Counted from the stretch's first letter, positions 1 to 8,574 are shown. The stretch: DNA of 39,299 nucleotides from Paracoccaceae bacterium (GCA_013042605.1 JABDPT010000189.1:1-39299), one strand, 5' to 3'. The notes: a model not told the origin generated them from the sequence alone. Numbers and translations are program-made.

Positions 1-69
1 TCTTTCGACATGCCAAGATCGGCGAGCGCATCGTGGGCATAGGGAAGATCGGGAAGTTCAAAAGCCATT
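1..69 (-). CDS. sodB: Fe/Mn superoxide dismutase, N-terminal end (partial)
   Basis: The minus strand from the ATG at 69 reads MAFELPDLPYAHDALADLG and runs off the left edge of the window. This is the characteristic opening of bacterial iron/manganese superoxide dismutases, which convert superoxide to hydrogen peroxide and oxygen in the cytoplasm. A purine-rich AAGGGGG stretch lies a few bases upstream as the ribosome site. Only 23 codons are visible, so metal ligands and the metal type cannot be judged. It lies downstream of soxG on the same strand, with a 93-bp gap holding no gene. Confidence 0.8.
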
Positions 70-162
70 GGTGGGCCCCCTTGTTGTCGTGGTGTACGGA
101 TGCGGCATACCTGTGGCGCGATGACGCAAGGGTCAAGGGCTAATGCGCCGAATGTTCCCGCT

Positions 163-729
163 TCAATAGTATCCGACCGCCGTTCCGGGCCGCGCGGCGT
201 TGGCCAGAAGGTCGGAAACATACCGCGCGGCGGACCGGAAAGCGAAAACCTCGATGGTCTGATCGTCGCGCATCCAGACCGCTGCCGGCACCTGCGCCAG
301 ACGAGTCCGGCGAAACGCGCCGGGCCGGAACCGGTCGGGATGCATATCGGCCGGGGTAAGCTTGGAAAGAACCTCGCGCGCGGACGCGCCCGACACCTCG
401 AAAAGACAGCGTGCGTCCGACACGTTGGCGACCAGGCTGTGCGTGTCCCGCAGCACATGCGCGATATGGGCGGTGTCGCCCGCAGCTTCGGCATAGGGCG
501 TCAGCACCATAATCTCATCGGGCGCCATCCAGCACAGGCCGCGTTCACCCACGTAATTGGCCTGGCCTCTATCGGGAAAGTCGACACCGCTGACCCCGGT
601 TGCCGTGCTGTTGACAAGCGGCAGAGCCAGATCGCCCTTGATCGTGATCATCCCGCGCAAACCAAGTTCGCGCACCTCGGCGATGCCAGAGACCGCCACG
701 CCGGGAAGTGGGCTTGCCAGATCAGACAT
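163..729 (-). CDS. soxG: Sarcosine oxidase gamma subunit
   Basis: Gamma subunit of heterotetrameric sarcosine oxidase, the cytoplasmic enzyme that demethylates sarcosine to glycine and passes the one-carbon unit to tetrahydrofolate. The 188-residue product (MSDLASPLPGVAVSGIAEV...) has the family size and the typical mid-region CWMAPDEIMVL followed by SDARCLFEVSG and LSKLTPADMHP. The ORF track extends further upstream, but I place the start at the ATG at 729. It overlaps the soxA stop by eight bases, which implies translational coupling and is the usual soxA-soxG arrangement. It is the last sox gene in the cluster. Family recognition is confident; the precise start is inferred. Confidence 0.9.
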   Translation of the reverse strand: MSDLASPLPGVAVSGIAEVRELGLRGMITIKGDLALPLVNSTATGVSGVDFPDRGQANYVGERGLCWMAPDEIMVLTPYAEAAGDTAHIAHVLRDTHSLVANVSDARCLFEVSGASAREVLSKLTPADMHPDRFRPGAFRRTRLAQVPAAVWMRDDQTIEVFAFRSAARYVSDLLANAARPGTAVGYY

Positions 730-3700
730 TCTGCTTCTTCCCTTCCGGGTCATAGAAGACCGGGCTGACAATCCGCGCCTCGATCGGGGCGCCGCCGATA
801 TTGGTGAACTTCAGCACCTCGCCCATTCGTTCGGGCCCATGCAGGACAAGCCCCATGGCGATGCCACGGCCCAGCGTCGGCGAATGGTAGGTCGAGGTCA
901 CGCGCCCTTGCGTGTTGCGCTGACCGTTCTCGTTGCGCCCCTCGGCCAGCGCATAGGCGCCGTCCGGCAGAACCGAACCATCGACCGTCTCCAGCCCGAC
1001 CAATTGCCAGCGGTCCGGGTCGGTCATGTGATCGCGTTCCTGCGCGCGCTTGCTAAGGAAGTCGGCCTTCTTCTTCGAGATCGCCCAATGCAGCCCAAGG
1101 TCCTGCGGGATGACCGTGCCGTCGGTCTCGTCCCCGATCATGATGAACCCCTTCTCGGCCCGCATGATATGCAGCGCCTCGGTGCCATAGGGCATCACGC
1201 CGAAGACCTCGCCCGCCTTCAAGAGCGCGTTCCAGAACGCCAGACCCTGCGAGGCGGGCACCGCCACCTCATAGCTCAATTCGCCCGAGAACGAGATGCG
1301 GAAAACCCGGGCATCGAAGTCACCGATCCTGCCTTCGGTCCAGTGCATGAAGGGCAGCGTCTCGGCGTCAAGATCGATATCGCCGCCCAGCGCCTCAAGC
1401 ACGTTGCGGGCATCGGGTCCGACCACGGCGATCTGCGCGTATTGCTCGGTCAGGTTGGCGGTGTGGACCTGCATGTCCCACCACTCGGTCTGAAGCCACT
1501 CCTCCATATGCCCGTGTATGCGATCCGCACCGCCCGTCGTCGTGTGGCAAAGCCAGCTATCCTCGGACAGGCGGACGATGACGCCATCGTCGATCAGGAA
1601 CCCGTTTTCCGAACACATCAGGCCATAGCGGCACCGACCCAGCGGCAGGGTCGACACCATGTTGGTGTACAACAGGTCAAGAAAGGCCCCGGCGTCCGGC
1701 CCTTTGACCAGAATTTTTCCAAGCGTGGATGCATCAAGTAAACCAACGGCTTCGCGGGTGTTCTTCACTTCACGCTGCACCGCCTGTTCGACGGTCTCGC
1801 TACCGCGCGGAAAGGCATAGGGCCGCCGCCAGTGACCCACGGGCTCCCAATGCGCACCGTTCGCTTCGTGCCAGTCATGCATCGGCGTGCGACGCAGCGG
1901 CTGGAACAGTTTGCCCCGCGCCTCGCCCGCGATCGCCCCCATCGAGATCGGCGTATAGGGCGGGCGGAAGGTCGTGGTGCCGACCGCCGGGATATCCGCG
2001 CCCAGCGATTTAGAAAGGATCGCTAGCCCGTTGATATTACTCAGCTTACCCTGATCCGTGGCCATGCCAAGCGTGGTATAGCGCTTGGTGTGTTCGACGC
2101 TTTCGAACCCTTCCTGCGCGGCAAGCTGCACGTCCGACACCTTCACGTCGTTCTGAAAATCGAGCCACATCTTCGAGCGCAGTTCATGTCCCGCGCCCTG
2201 CGGCATCATCCAGACCGGTTCGATCGGTGCCTCGTCCGGGCTGGCCGCCGTGGGCGCCTTGCCGCGCTTGGGCTTGTGGCCTGCGGCCTTCGCGGCATCG
2301 GCCCCGGCGTCATGGGCGTTCTGAAGGATCTCGTCACTTTTGAGCAGGCCGCTCGCCGCCCCGGTGGTGTGCACAAAGGCATGGCCGTCGGCCCCGATGG
2401 GGGCCTTGCCCGGGTCGGGGCGGAAATGCGCCTGTGCGTCGTCCCAGACAAGCTTGCCGCCGCAATGGGACCAGAGATGCACCACCGGCGACCAGCCGCC
2501 GGACATGGCCACGACGTCGCAAGCGATCTCGTCAAGAACCGCGCCTTCACCGACCTGCGCACAGATCGCCACGCCTTCGACGCGGGCCACGCCCTTGACC
2601 TTGGCGATGGCCTTGCCGGTTTCGACCCGGATCCCCGCCTCGCGCGCCGCGACGGGAAGCGGCCCATTGGCTTCGGCGCGGGCATCGATCACCGCCTTCA
2701 CCTCGAGCCCGAGATTGTGAAGCATCAGCGCCGTGCGATAGGCGTCGTCGTTGTTGGTGACGATCACCGTCCGATCACCCGCCGACACGCCGTAATTGAT
2801 CAGGTAATCGCGCTGCGCGCTCGCCAGAAGAACGCCCGGCAAGTCGTTGCCTGCAAAGGACAAAGGCCGCTCGATAGCACCGGTGGCAGTAACGATCTGC
2901 CTGGCCCGGATCTTCCAAAGCCTGTGGCGCGGCAGGCCGTCCTGCGGGTCGTGATCGCACAGACGCTCATAGGCCAGGACATAGCCGTGGTCATAAACGC
3001 CCGCGCCCATCACGCGGGTGCGCAGGCGAACATTGTCCATGTCTTCCAGCGCGTCGACCGTGGCCTCGATCCAGTGCTCTTCATCCGCCCCGTCGATCAG
3101 GGTCGCGTCCACATTTGCGCGACCGCCCCATTGGGCGGTCTGTTCGATCAACAGAACCTGCGCGCCCGATGATCCGGCCACGCGCGCCGCCTCAAGACCG
3201 GCGATTCCACCCCCGATAACAAGTACATCCACGGTGATATTGAAGTGTTCATACGTGTCCGCATCGCGGGCGTTCGGGGCCTTTCCAAGCCCTGCCGATT
3301 GCCGGATGAAGGGTTCGTAGACGTGCTTCCAGAAGGCGCGCGGCCACATGAACATCTTGTAGTAAAAGCCCGCGGGCAGGAAGCGCGAGAGGCGTGCGTT
3401 GATGGCGCCCACATCGAATTCGAGGCTGGGCCAGTGGTTCTGGCTTGTCGCCTCGAGCCCTTCGAAAAGCTCGGTCGTGGTGGCCCGCTGATTGGGTTCG
3501 AGCCGCCGCCCCGTGCCCAGATTGACCAGCGCGTTCGGCTCTTCCGCGCCGCTGGCGACGACACCGCGCGGACGGTGGTACTTGAAGGACCGGCCCACGA
3601 GTTGCTGTCCGTTGGCCATCAGGGCCGAGGCGAGCGTGTCGCCCTCGAACCCTTGCAGCTGTTTGCCATTGAAGGAAAATTCAATGGGTTGCGACCGGTT

Positions 3701-3736
3701 GAGGAACCGCCCGCCCTTGGGCAAACGCGCGCTCAT
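722..3736 (-). CDS. soxA: Sarcosine oxidase alpha subunit
   Basis: Large (1004 residue) alpha subunit of heterotetrameric sarcosine oxidase. The N-terminal ~100 residues form the 2Fe-2S-ferredoxin-like fold without an obvious iron-sulfur Cys set. It is followed by a dinucleotide-binding domain with GGGIAGLEAA near residue 175, which holds NAD in characterised enzymes. The C-terminal ~380 residues resemble the glycine cleavage T-protein (GCV_T), which takes the methylene group onto tetrahydrofolate; PFMHWTEGRIGDF and YGTEALHIMRAEKGF are typical. I chose the ATG at 3736 because it forms an ATGA overlap with the soxD stop; the track start three codons upstream is less likely. Order soxD-soxA-soxG is canonical. 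Confidence 0.95.
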   Translation of the reverse strand: MSARLPKGGRFLNRSQPIEFSFNGKQLQGFEGDTLASALMANGQQLVGRSFKYHRPRGVVASGAEEPNALVNLGTGRRLEPNQRATTTELFEGLEATSQNHWPSLEFDVGAINARLSRFLPAGFYYKMFMWPRAFWKHVYEPFIRQSAGLGKAPNARDADTYEHFNITVDVLVIGGGIAGLEAARVAGSSGAQVLLIEQTAQWGGRANVDATLIDGADEEHWIEATVDALEDMDNVRLRTRVMGAGVYDHGYVLAYERLCDHDPQDGLPRHRLWKIRARQIVTATGAIERPLSFAGNDLPGVLLASAQRDYLINYGVSAGDRTVIVTNNDDAYRTALMLHNLGLEVKAVIDARAEANGPLPVAAREAGIRVETGKAIAKVKGVARVEGVAICAQVGEGAVLDEIACDVVAMSGGWSPVVHLWSHCGGKLVWDDAQAHFRPDPGKAPIGADGHAFVHTTGAASGLLKSDEILQNAHDAGADAAKAAGHKPKRGKAPTAASPDEAPIEPVWMMPQGAGHELRSKMWLDFQNDVKVSDVQLAAQEGFESVEHTKRYTTLGMATDQGKLSNINGLAILSKSLGADIPAVGTTTFRPPYTPISMGAIAGEARGKLFQPLRRTPMHDWHEANGAHWEPVGHWRRPYAFPRGSETVEQAVQREVKNTREAVGLLDASTLGKILVKGPDAGAFLDLLYTNMVSTLPLGRCRYGLMCSENGFLIDDGVIVRLSEDSWLCHTTTGGADRIHGHMEEWLQTEWWDMQVHTANLTEQYAQIAVVGPDARNVLEALGGDIDLDAETLPFMHWTEGRIGDFDARVFRISFSGELSYEVAVPASQGLAFWNALLKAGEVFGVMPYGTEALHIMRAEKGFIMIGDETDGTVIPQDLGLHWAISKKKADFLSKRAQERDHMTDPDRWQLVGLETVDGSVLPDGAYALAEGRNENGQRNTQGRVTSTYHSPTLGRGIAMGLVLHGPERMGEVLKFTNIGGAPIEARIVSPVFYDPEGKKQNV

Positions 3737-4062
3737 GACAGCCACCGCGAAAGCCAGCCCGGGCGTTTGCCGGTGATCTTGTCATGGATGTCCCTGGGCG
3801 GTTCGGTCACCTGTGCGCTATAGGTCCCGAAGACCTCATTCGTGGTCGTGCAGCGCGCGGCGTGGAACCACTTGCCACAGCCATTGGCATGCCGCCAGCG
3901 TTCGAAATGCACGCCTTTGGGGTTCTCGCGCTGAAAGAGATAGGCCTCGAATTCCGCGTCCGAAGACCCGGGACCGAAGCGTTTCAGATGCGCCTCGCCG
4001 CCCGGGGCAAGCTCGGTCTCGTCGGCATCGACGCCGCAATAGGGGCAGTGCAGGATCAGCAT
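3733..4062 (-). CDS. soxD: Sarcosine oxidase delta subunit
   Basis: Small (109 residue) delta subunit that binds structural zinc in heterotetrameric sarcosine oxidase. The N-terminus MLILHCPYCG gives Cys6 and Cys9, and WRHANGCGKWFHAARC supplies the His and Cys expected for the remaining zinc ligands. The ORF track extends 20 codons upstream through a repeat array (MYALCTGCVRLVQAG...). I reject that extension because the recognisable family start is the ATG at 4062, with GGAG about nine bases upstream. The stop overlaps soxA as ATGA. The gene is separated from the preceding small ORF by 81 bp containing an 11-bp tandem repeat that may affect its expression. Confidence 0.92.
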   Translation of the reverse strand: MLILHCPYCGVDADETELAPGGEAHLKRFGPGSSDAEFEAYLFQRENPKGVHFERWRHANGCGKWFHAARCTTTNEVFGTYSAQVTEPPRDIHDKITGKRPGWLSRWLS

Positions 4063-4077
4063 GGCGCAGGCTCCGAT

Positions 4078-4130
4078 ACCGGCCTGCACAAGGCGTACAC
4101 AACCTGTACACAACGCGTACACAGGCCGGT
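4078..4130 (-). repeat. 11-bp tandem repeat bracketed by 9-bp inverted repeat, before soxD
   Basis: On the minus strand the unit TGTGTAC plus four variable bases occurs three times at exact 11-bp steps, followed by a partial fourth (TGTGCAGG). On the plus strand GTACAC begins at 4095, 4106 and 4117, and an inverted copy GTGTAC lies at 4129-4134. The array is enclosed by ACCGGCCTG (4078-4086) and CAGGCCGGT (4122-4130), which are reverse complements. One-helical-turn spacing puts identical faces on one side of the DNA, as expected for a cooperative protein-binding site; an RNA stem is the alternative. It lies between the small membrane ORF and soxD. Confidence 0.7.
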
Positions 4131-4143
4131 GTACCTTCGAGCG

Positions 4144-4329
4144 TCAGAAGTTGGGGTAGATGACCGGGACGGGTGTGGGGTCTTCGCTAAGGCCGTAGCC
4201 GGTGTAAAGCACCTGGAAGAAGAGCACGATGACAAGCGTGCCCAGCGCGCCCGCCGCAAAGCCGCCGATCTTGGCGCTGTTGCGCGAGAGGTCTTCGGCA
4301 GTGGGGATACGACGCAGGATGGCTTGCAT
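4144..4329 (-). CDS. Small single-pass membrane protein of unknown function
   Basis: A 61-residue protein starting MQAILRRIPTAEDLSRN. A basic amphipathic N-terminus is followed by one hydrophobic segment (about GGFAAGALGTLVIVLFFQVLY) and a short C-terminal tail rich in Pro (DPTPVPVIYPNF). I chose the ATG at 4329 because GGAGA lies about ten bases upstream; the longer track ORF (102 residues) begins inside the neighbouring methyltransferase frame. It sits between the FkbM-type gene and soxD, all on the minus strand, so it is probably co-transcribed with sox genes. I do not recognise the family. A membrane-anchored accessory of unknown role is all that can be said. Confidence 0.6.
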   Translation of the reverse strand: MQAILRRIPTAEDLSRNSAKIGGFAAGALGTLVIVLFFQVLYTGYGLSEDPTPVPVIYPNF

Positions 4330-4417
4330 GGGGAGGTCTCCGATATGTGCTGGGTCGGAAGTATTCCGGGCGCGCGGCGTTTCAAGTCCGATTGTGCGTT
4401 GGATATGCGTGATGCGG

Positions 4418-5212
4418 TCATGCGGGCGTTCCCGGTGCAACAAGGGCGTCATAGCCGATCCACTGAAGCATGTCCGACAAGGGCACGGTCATGCGGTCGC
4501 GATGGACGCCGTAAAGATCGCCGCTCAGGCGGAAGACGTCGAAACCGGCCTTTTCAAGCTGTGCGACATGCGCGCCCTGGGCGCGCCGTCCGCTGCTTTT
4601 GCATTCTATGATCACGACCGAGGCGGACAGCGCATCCAGATCGAAGCTTCGCATGACGGCGGGTTCGTGCCCCTCGACATCCACGACAAGGATATCGGCG
4701 CGGGTGATCTTGTGGTCCTTCAGCACGCCATCAAGCCGAACAAGCGGGACATCGACGCGGGCGAGGTGGTGGTCCTCGCGGGTGATCCCCTCCATGTCGC
4801 AGGCGCGGTCGATGGCGGCCGACATCCAGCTTTCGTCGAGCGACGCGCATCCCCGCGCCCAGGCCGGGTAAAGGCCGCGCGCGTCTTCGGCCAGATGGTA
4901 AAGGGGCAAGGTCGCCTCTTGATCCGAGATGCCGACATTCAGGGTGCGGATACCGGGCGTATCGGCATAAAGCGCCACGAGATCGCGGTAATAGGCAGGG
5001 TGCGGTTCGATCAGCAGTCCGGTCCAGCCGTTGGCGGTGATCATGCCGTGGATCGGGTCGGCCAGCTTGCCGTCATTCGCACCGACCTGAATGCAGAAGA
5101 CGTCGTCCTTGCGGGCATGGGACAGCGCGCGCAGGATGATCGTCTTGACCGCGTTGCGGTTGCGGCGGCCCCGGTCGGGGTCGAAGCGGGCTATGCCGTG
5201 CAGGAGGGTCAT
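4418..5212 (-). CDS. FkbM family methyltransferase
   Basis: A 264-residue SAM-dependent methyltransferase of the FkbM family. The visible Rossmann motifs are FCIQVGANDGKLADP (SAM loop, about residues 40-54), LLIEPHPAYYRDL after the second strand, and the hallmark ADILVVDVEGHEPAVM near the centre. It ends with a domain recognising an unknown acceptor (VVIIECKSSGRRA, LYGVHRDRM). FkbM enzymes methylate hydroxyls of sugars or secondary metabolites; the substrate here cannot be read. I place the start at MTLLHGIARF (5212). The track ORF runs 94 codons further upstream through low-complexity Pro/Arg/Gly sequence typical of out-of-frame reading. The gene interrupts the usual soxB-soxD adjacency. Confidence 0.8.
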   Translation of the reverse strand: MTLLHGIARFDPDRGRRNRNAVKTIILRALSHARKDDVFCIQVGANDGKLADPIHGMITANGWTGLLIEPHPAYYRDLVALYADTPGIRTLNVGISDQEATLPLYHLAEDARGLYPAWARGCASLDESWMSAAIDRACDMEGITREDHHLARVDVPLVRLDGVLKDHKITRADILVVDVEGHEPAVMRSFDLDALSASVVIIECKSSGRRAQGAHVAQLEKAGFDVFRLSGDLYGVHRDRMTVPLSDMLQWIGYDALVAPGTPA

Positions 5213-5290
5213 GGCTTTGACCCAAACGCGAAAAAGCTGGATGCAAAAGCTTCCACCTTGCGCGCCAAGAGCAGCGGCCACCCGTGGTGG

Positions 5291-5346
5291 GCGCGAAAGC
5301 GCCCGCCTGGGGGGCGGGCGGGCGCTGCCCGGCCTGTCGGCCGGGC
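5291..5346 (-). terminator. Cluster of GC-rich hairpins between soxB and the methyltransferase
   Basis: Three consecutive perfect stems lie in the 247-bp gap after soxB. GCGC-GAAA-GCGC (5291-5302) has a GNRA-type loop, GCCCGCC/GGCGGGC (5301-5319) has a five-base loop, and GCCCGGCC-TGTC-GGCCGGGC is at 5327-5346. The first two share bases, so they are alternatives. No uridine run follows on either strand, so this could be a Rho-independent-like pause, an mRNA stability element at the soxB 3' end, or a processing site. The rest of 5213-5459 shows no gene. Confidence 0.4.
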
Positions 5347-5459
5347 GGCGTGGCGAGACAAGCCGTCGTAACATATCGCGCGACCCCGACGAACGTCCGG
5401 GGCCGCACGCAGTTGCTGCGCAACCGCTTTCGCGGCTCGGCGTTTGCGCGCAAACGCCG

Positions 5460-6707
5460 TCAATGCGCCACCCCCGCAGCCACTGACTCATCAATAAACC
5501 GCCCTTCCCTAAACCGCTCGAGCCCGAACGCCGCCGCGAGCGGCCCCGGGGTGCCGCGTGCGATCATCTCCGCCGTCGCCCAGCCCGAACCCGGGATCGC
5601 CTTGAATCCACCCGTGCCCCAGCCGCAATTGATGAAGCAATTGCCCAGCGGCGTGGGCGAGATGATGGGTGAGCGGTCGCCGGTCATGTCCACGATCCCG
5701 CCCCATTGGCGCAGCATCTTGAGCCGCGAGATGATCGGGAAGGTTTCGACCAGCGCGCGCACCGTTTCCTCGATATGCAGGAAGCTGCCCCGCTGGGTAT
5801 AGTTGTTGTAGCCGTCCGCGCCGCCGCCGATGACCATTTCGCCCTTGTCGGACTGGCTCATGTAACCGTGCACGGTGTTGGCCATCACCACCACGTCCAT
5901 GCAAGGCTTGATCGGCTCTGAAACCAGCGCCTGAAGCGCCACCGACTCGATGGGAAGGCGGAACCCGGCCATTTCGGCCAGAACGCCCGAATGCCCGGCC
6001 ACGACGATGCCCAGCTTGTTGCACCCGATCGCGCCCTTGGTGGTCTCGACCCCGGTCACCTGCCCGTTTTCGGACCGGACGCCCGTGACCTCGCATTGCT
6101 GGATGATGTCCATGCCCATGTCCGAGCAGGCCCGCGCATAGCCCCAGGCCACCGCGTCATGGCGCGCGGTGCCGCCCCGCGCCTGCCAGAGCGCGCCGAG
6201 GACGGGATAGCGGGGGCCGCGGATCTCGATGATCGGGCACAATTCCTTGACGCGCTGGGGCGAGATGAATTCGGTCTGCACGCCTTGCAGCGAATTGGCG
6301 TGCGCGGTGCGCTGATAGCCCCGTATCTCGTGTTCGGTCTGGGCCAGCATCATCACGCCGCGCGGGCTGAACATGACGTTGTAATTCAGGTCCTGGCTGA
6401 TCGTCTCGTAAAGGCTGCGCGCCTTTTCATAGATCGCCGCCGACGGGTCCTGCAGATAGTTCGAGCGGATGATCGTCGTGTTGCGCCCGGTATTGCCGCC
6501 CCCGAGCCAGCCCTTTTCGATCACCGCGACATTGGTCAGCCCGTGGTTCTTGCCAAGGTAATAGGCCGTGGCCAGACCGTGCCCGCCCGCACCGACGATG
6601 ATCACGTCATAGGATTTCCTGGGCGCGCGCGACGCCCAGGCGCGGTGCCAGCCGGTGTGTTGGCGCATCGCCTCGCGCGCGACGGCAAAGACGGAATAGC
6701 GTTGCAT
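5460..6707 (-). CDS. soxB: Sarcosine oxidase beta subunit
   Basis: FAD/FMN-bearing catalytic beta subunit (415 residues) of heterotetrameric sarcosine oxidase, oxidising sarcosine to an imine with oxygen as acceptor. The N-terminal FAD-binding motif YDVIIVGAGGHGLATAYYL starts at about residue 33. GALWQARGGTARHDAVAWGY contains the histidine (about 183) that carries covalent FMN in characterised enzymes. The C-terminal NCFINCGWGTGGFKAIPGSG closes the FAD site. I selected the ATG at 6707 (MQRYSVFAVAREA), preceded by AAAAGGA; the upstream extension in the ORF track lacks family similarity. It is the first gene of the cluster, transcribed away from ccmI. The promoter should lie in 6708-6871. Confidence 0.95.
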   Translation of the reverse strand: MQRYSVFAVAREAMRQHTGWHRAWASRAPRKSYDVIIVGAGGHGLATAYYLGKNHGLTNVAVIEKGWLGGGNTGRNTTIIRSNYLQDPSAAIYEKARSLYETISQDLNYNVMFSPRGVMMLAQTEHEIRGYQRTAHANSLQGVQTEFISPQRVKELCPIIEIRGPRYPVLGALWQARGGTARHDAVAWGYARACSDMGMDIIQQCEVTGVRSENGQVTGVETTKGAIGCNKLGIVVAGHSGVLAEMAGFRLPIESVALQALVSEPIKPCMDVVVMANTVHGYMSQSDKGEMVIGGGADGYNNYTQRGSFLHIEETVRALVETFPIISRLKMLRQWGGIVDMTGDRSPIISPTPLGNCFINCGWGTGGFKAIPGSGWATAEMIARGTPGPLAAAFGLERFREGRFIDESVAAGVAH

Positions 6708-6871
6708 GGGCGATCGGTCCTTTTCGCGACCCCCCGTTTGTGCGTCCTTCGCGCCCGGTTGCCAAGCCGCCAGCGGCGCTTTGCGCCAAAATGCGACATC
6801 GCGCCGGGTTTGGGGGGTTTTTCCCGGCCCGCCGCACCTATAGATGAGGGAAAAGAGAGGACGCGGCACCC

Positions 6872-8101
6872 ATGTCATTCTGGATCGTGAGTATCGGTAT
6901 TTCGGCGTTGGTCGCCGTGCTTTTGGCGCTGGCGGTGATGCGCCGGGGCGATGTCGAAGGGTCGGCGGCGTTCGATGTTCAGGTCTACCGCGATCAGCTC
7001 AGGGAAGTTGAGCGGGATCTGGCCCGCGGCGTTGTCACCGAAGACGAGGCCGAGCAGGTACGCATCGAGGTGTCGCGCCGGCTGCTCGAGGCCGATCGCG
7101 CCGCCCAGGCCGAGGCGGCAGAGGGGACGGGCGCGCCTACCGGCGCCAGCATTGCGGTCGCGGGGGCGGTCGCGGCGGTGGTGATCGGCGGGACGGCGTG
7201 GCTTTACACGACGCTGGGCGTGCCGGGCTATCCCGATCTGCCGTTGGCGCAGCGTATCGAACTGGCCGAAACCGCGCGGCAGAACCGGCCCGGACAAGAA
7301 GTGGCCGAGGCCGAGGCCGCGCTGAACCAAGCCCCGCCGCCCGTGATCGAGCAGCGGTATCAGGATCTTCTGACCCAGCTGCGCGAAACGCTTCGGGACC
7401 GGCCCGACGATTTGCAGGGTCACCAGCTTCTGGCGCGCAACGAGGCGGCGATCGGACGGTTCGGGGCGGCCTGGCGCGCGCAGGCGCGGGTCATCGAGAT
7501 CAAGGGTGACGAGGCCACGGCCGAGGATTACGCCGATCTGACCGATCTTATGGTGCTGGCCGCTGGCGGGTATGTGTCGCCCGAGGCCGAAACGGCGATG
7601 CGCGAAACCCTGCGCCGCGCGCCGGGTAACGGCACGGCGCGCTATTATTCGGGGCTTCTGGCGGCCCAGACCGGGCGGCCGGACATAGCCTTCCGCGTCT
7701 GGCGCGCACTCTTGGAGACCAGCACCCCCGACGCGCCCTGGATCCCGCCCATTCGCGCCCAGATCGAGGAATTGGCGATGATCGCGGGCGTGGATTACGT
7801 GCTGCCCAGCCTCGGCGAGGCGCCGCGCGGGCCGACGGCGGGCGATATCGCCGCCGCCGAGGGCATGGACCCCGAGGCGCGGATGGAGATGATCCGCGGC
7901 ATGGTCGAGGGGTTGAGCGAACGGCTGGCGACCGAGGGCGGCCCGCCGGAAGACTGGGCCCGGCTGATCCGCGCCTATGGCGTGCTGGGGCGGCGCGATG
8001 CGGCCGCCGCGATCTGGGAAGAGGCGCAGCAGGTCTTTCCCGACGACATCAACCGCGTGCCGATCCTGCGCGCGGCACGGGACGCGGGCGTGGCCCAGTG
8101 A
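6872..8101 (+). CDS. ccmI: c-type cytochrome biogenesis protein CcmI
   Basis: CcmI (CycH) holds apocytochrome c for heme ligation in the System I maturation pathway. The 409-residue product begins with a membrane segment (FWIVSIGISALVAVLLALAVM). A short loop with VYRDQLREVERDLARGVVTEDEAE follows, the family signature of the cytoplasmic coiled-coil. A second membrane helix lies near residues 90-113 (ASIAVAGAVAAVVIGGTAWLY), followed by a periplasmic TPR-like region to the end. ATG at 6872 follows GAGAGGA. It overlaps ruvX by four bases (GTGA), so the two are one operon with the following DUF1289 gene. It is divergent from soxB. Confidence 0.9.
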   Translation: MSFWIVSIGISALVAVLLALAVMRRGDVEGSAAFDVQVYRDQLREVERDLARGVVTEDEAEQVRIEVSRRLLEADRAAQAEAAEGTGAPTGASIAVAGAVAAVVIGGTAWLYTTLGVPGYPDLPLAQRIELAETARQNRPGQEVAEAEAALNQAPPPVIEQRYQDLLTQLRETLRDRPDDLQGHQLLARNEAAIGRFGAAWRAQARVIEIKGDEATAEDYADLTDLMVLAAGGYVSPEAETAMRETLRRAPGNGTARYYSGLLAAQTGRPDIAFRVWRALLETSTPDAPWIPPIRAQIEELAMIAGVDYVLPSLGEAPRGPTAGDIAAAEGMDPEARMEMIRGMVEGLSERLATEGGPPEDWARLIRAYGVLGRRDAAAAIWEEAQQVFPDDINRVPILRAARDAGVAQ

Positions 8102-8574
8102 TTTACGACGACATCGCCGATCTGGCCCCCACCCTGCCCCGCGCGGGCGCGTTGGCGGGGCTTGACTTGGGCGACAAGACCATCGGGGTGGCGGTGTCGG
8201 ACGGGCTGCGGTCGGTGGCCACGCCGCTTGAAACGATCAAGCGGCGCAAGTTCACGCTGGATGCCGCGCGGGTGCTTGAGATCATGGCCGAACGCGAGAT
8301 CGTCGGGCTGGTGCTGGGCCTGCCGCGCAACATGGACGGGTCCGAGGGCCCGCGCTGTCAATCAACCCGCGCCTTTGCCCGCAATCTCGAACGGCTGACC
8401 CCCCTGCCGATCGCGTTCTGGGACGAGCGTTTGTCGACCGTCGCCGCCGAACGCGCGCTGCTGGAGGCGGATACGTCGCGAAAACGCCGCAAGGAAGTTA
8501 TCGACCACGTCGCCGCCAGCTATATATTGCAGGGCGTGCTGGACAGGATGGCGCATCTGAGGCGGGACATATGA
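8098..8574 (+). CDS. ruvX: Putative pre-16S rRNA nuclease / Holliday junction resolvase RuvX (YqgF)
   Basis: A 158-residue RNase H-fold protein of the YqgF/RuvX family, implicated in 5' trimming of 16S rRNA and earlier proposed as a resolvase. The motifs are GLDLGDKTIGVAVSD (first acidic residue), VLGLPRNMDGSEGPR, WDERLSTVAAERALLE and the C-terminal DHVAASYILQGVLD with the last Asp. The start is a GTG at 8098 overlapping the ccmI stop TGA by four bases, a clear case of translational coupling. The end overlaps the next gene by ATGA. Length and all motifs are complete. Confidence 0.92.
   Translation: MIYDDIADLAPTLPRAGALAGLDLGDKTIGVAVSDGLRSVATPLETIKRRKFTLDAARVLEIMAEREIVGLVLGLPRNMDGSEGPRCQSTRAFARNLERLTPLPIAFWDERLSTVAAERALLEADTSRKRRKEVIDHVAASYILQGVLDRMAHLRRDI

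Noticed and set aside
557-1741. Long plus-strand ORF (394 aa) opposite soxA
   Set aside because: Antisense shadow of soxA/soxG; His/Arg/Gly-rich composition and no domain.
2090-3172. 360-aa plus-strand ORF opposite soxA
   Set aside because: Shadow of soxA caused by high GC third positions; no recognisable family.
4229-5371. 380-aa plus-strand ORF opposite the FkbM gene
   Set aside because: The minus strand has FkbM motifs; the plus frame has none.
5991-6890. 299-aa plus-strand ORF opposite soxB
   Set aside because: Antisense of the clearly real soxB; composition is typical of a complementary frame.
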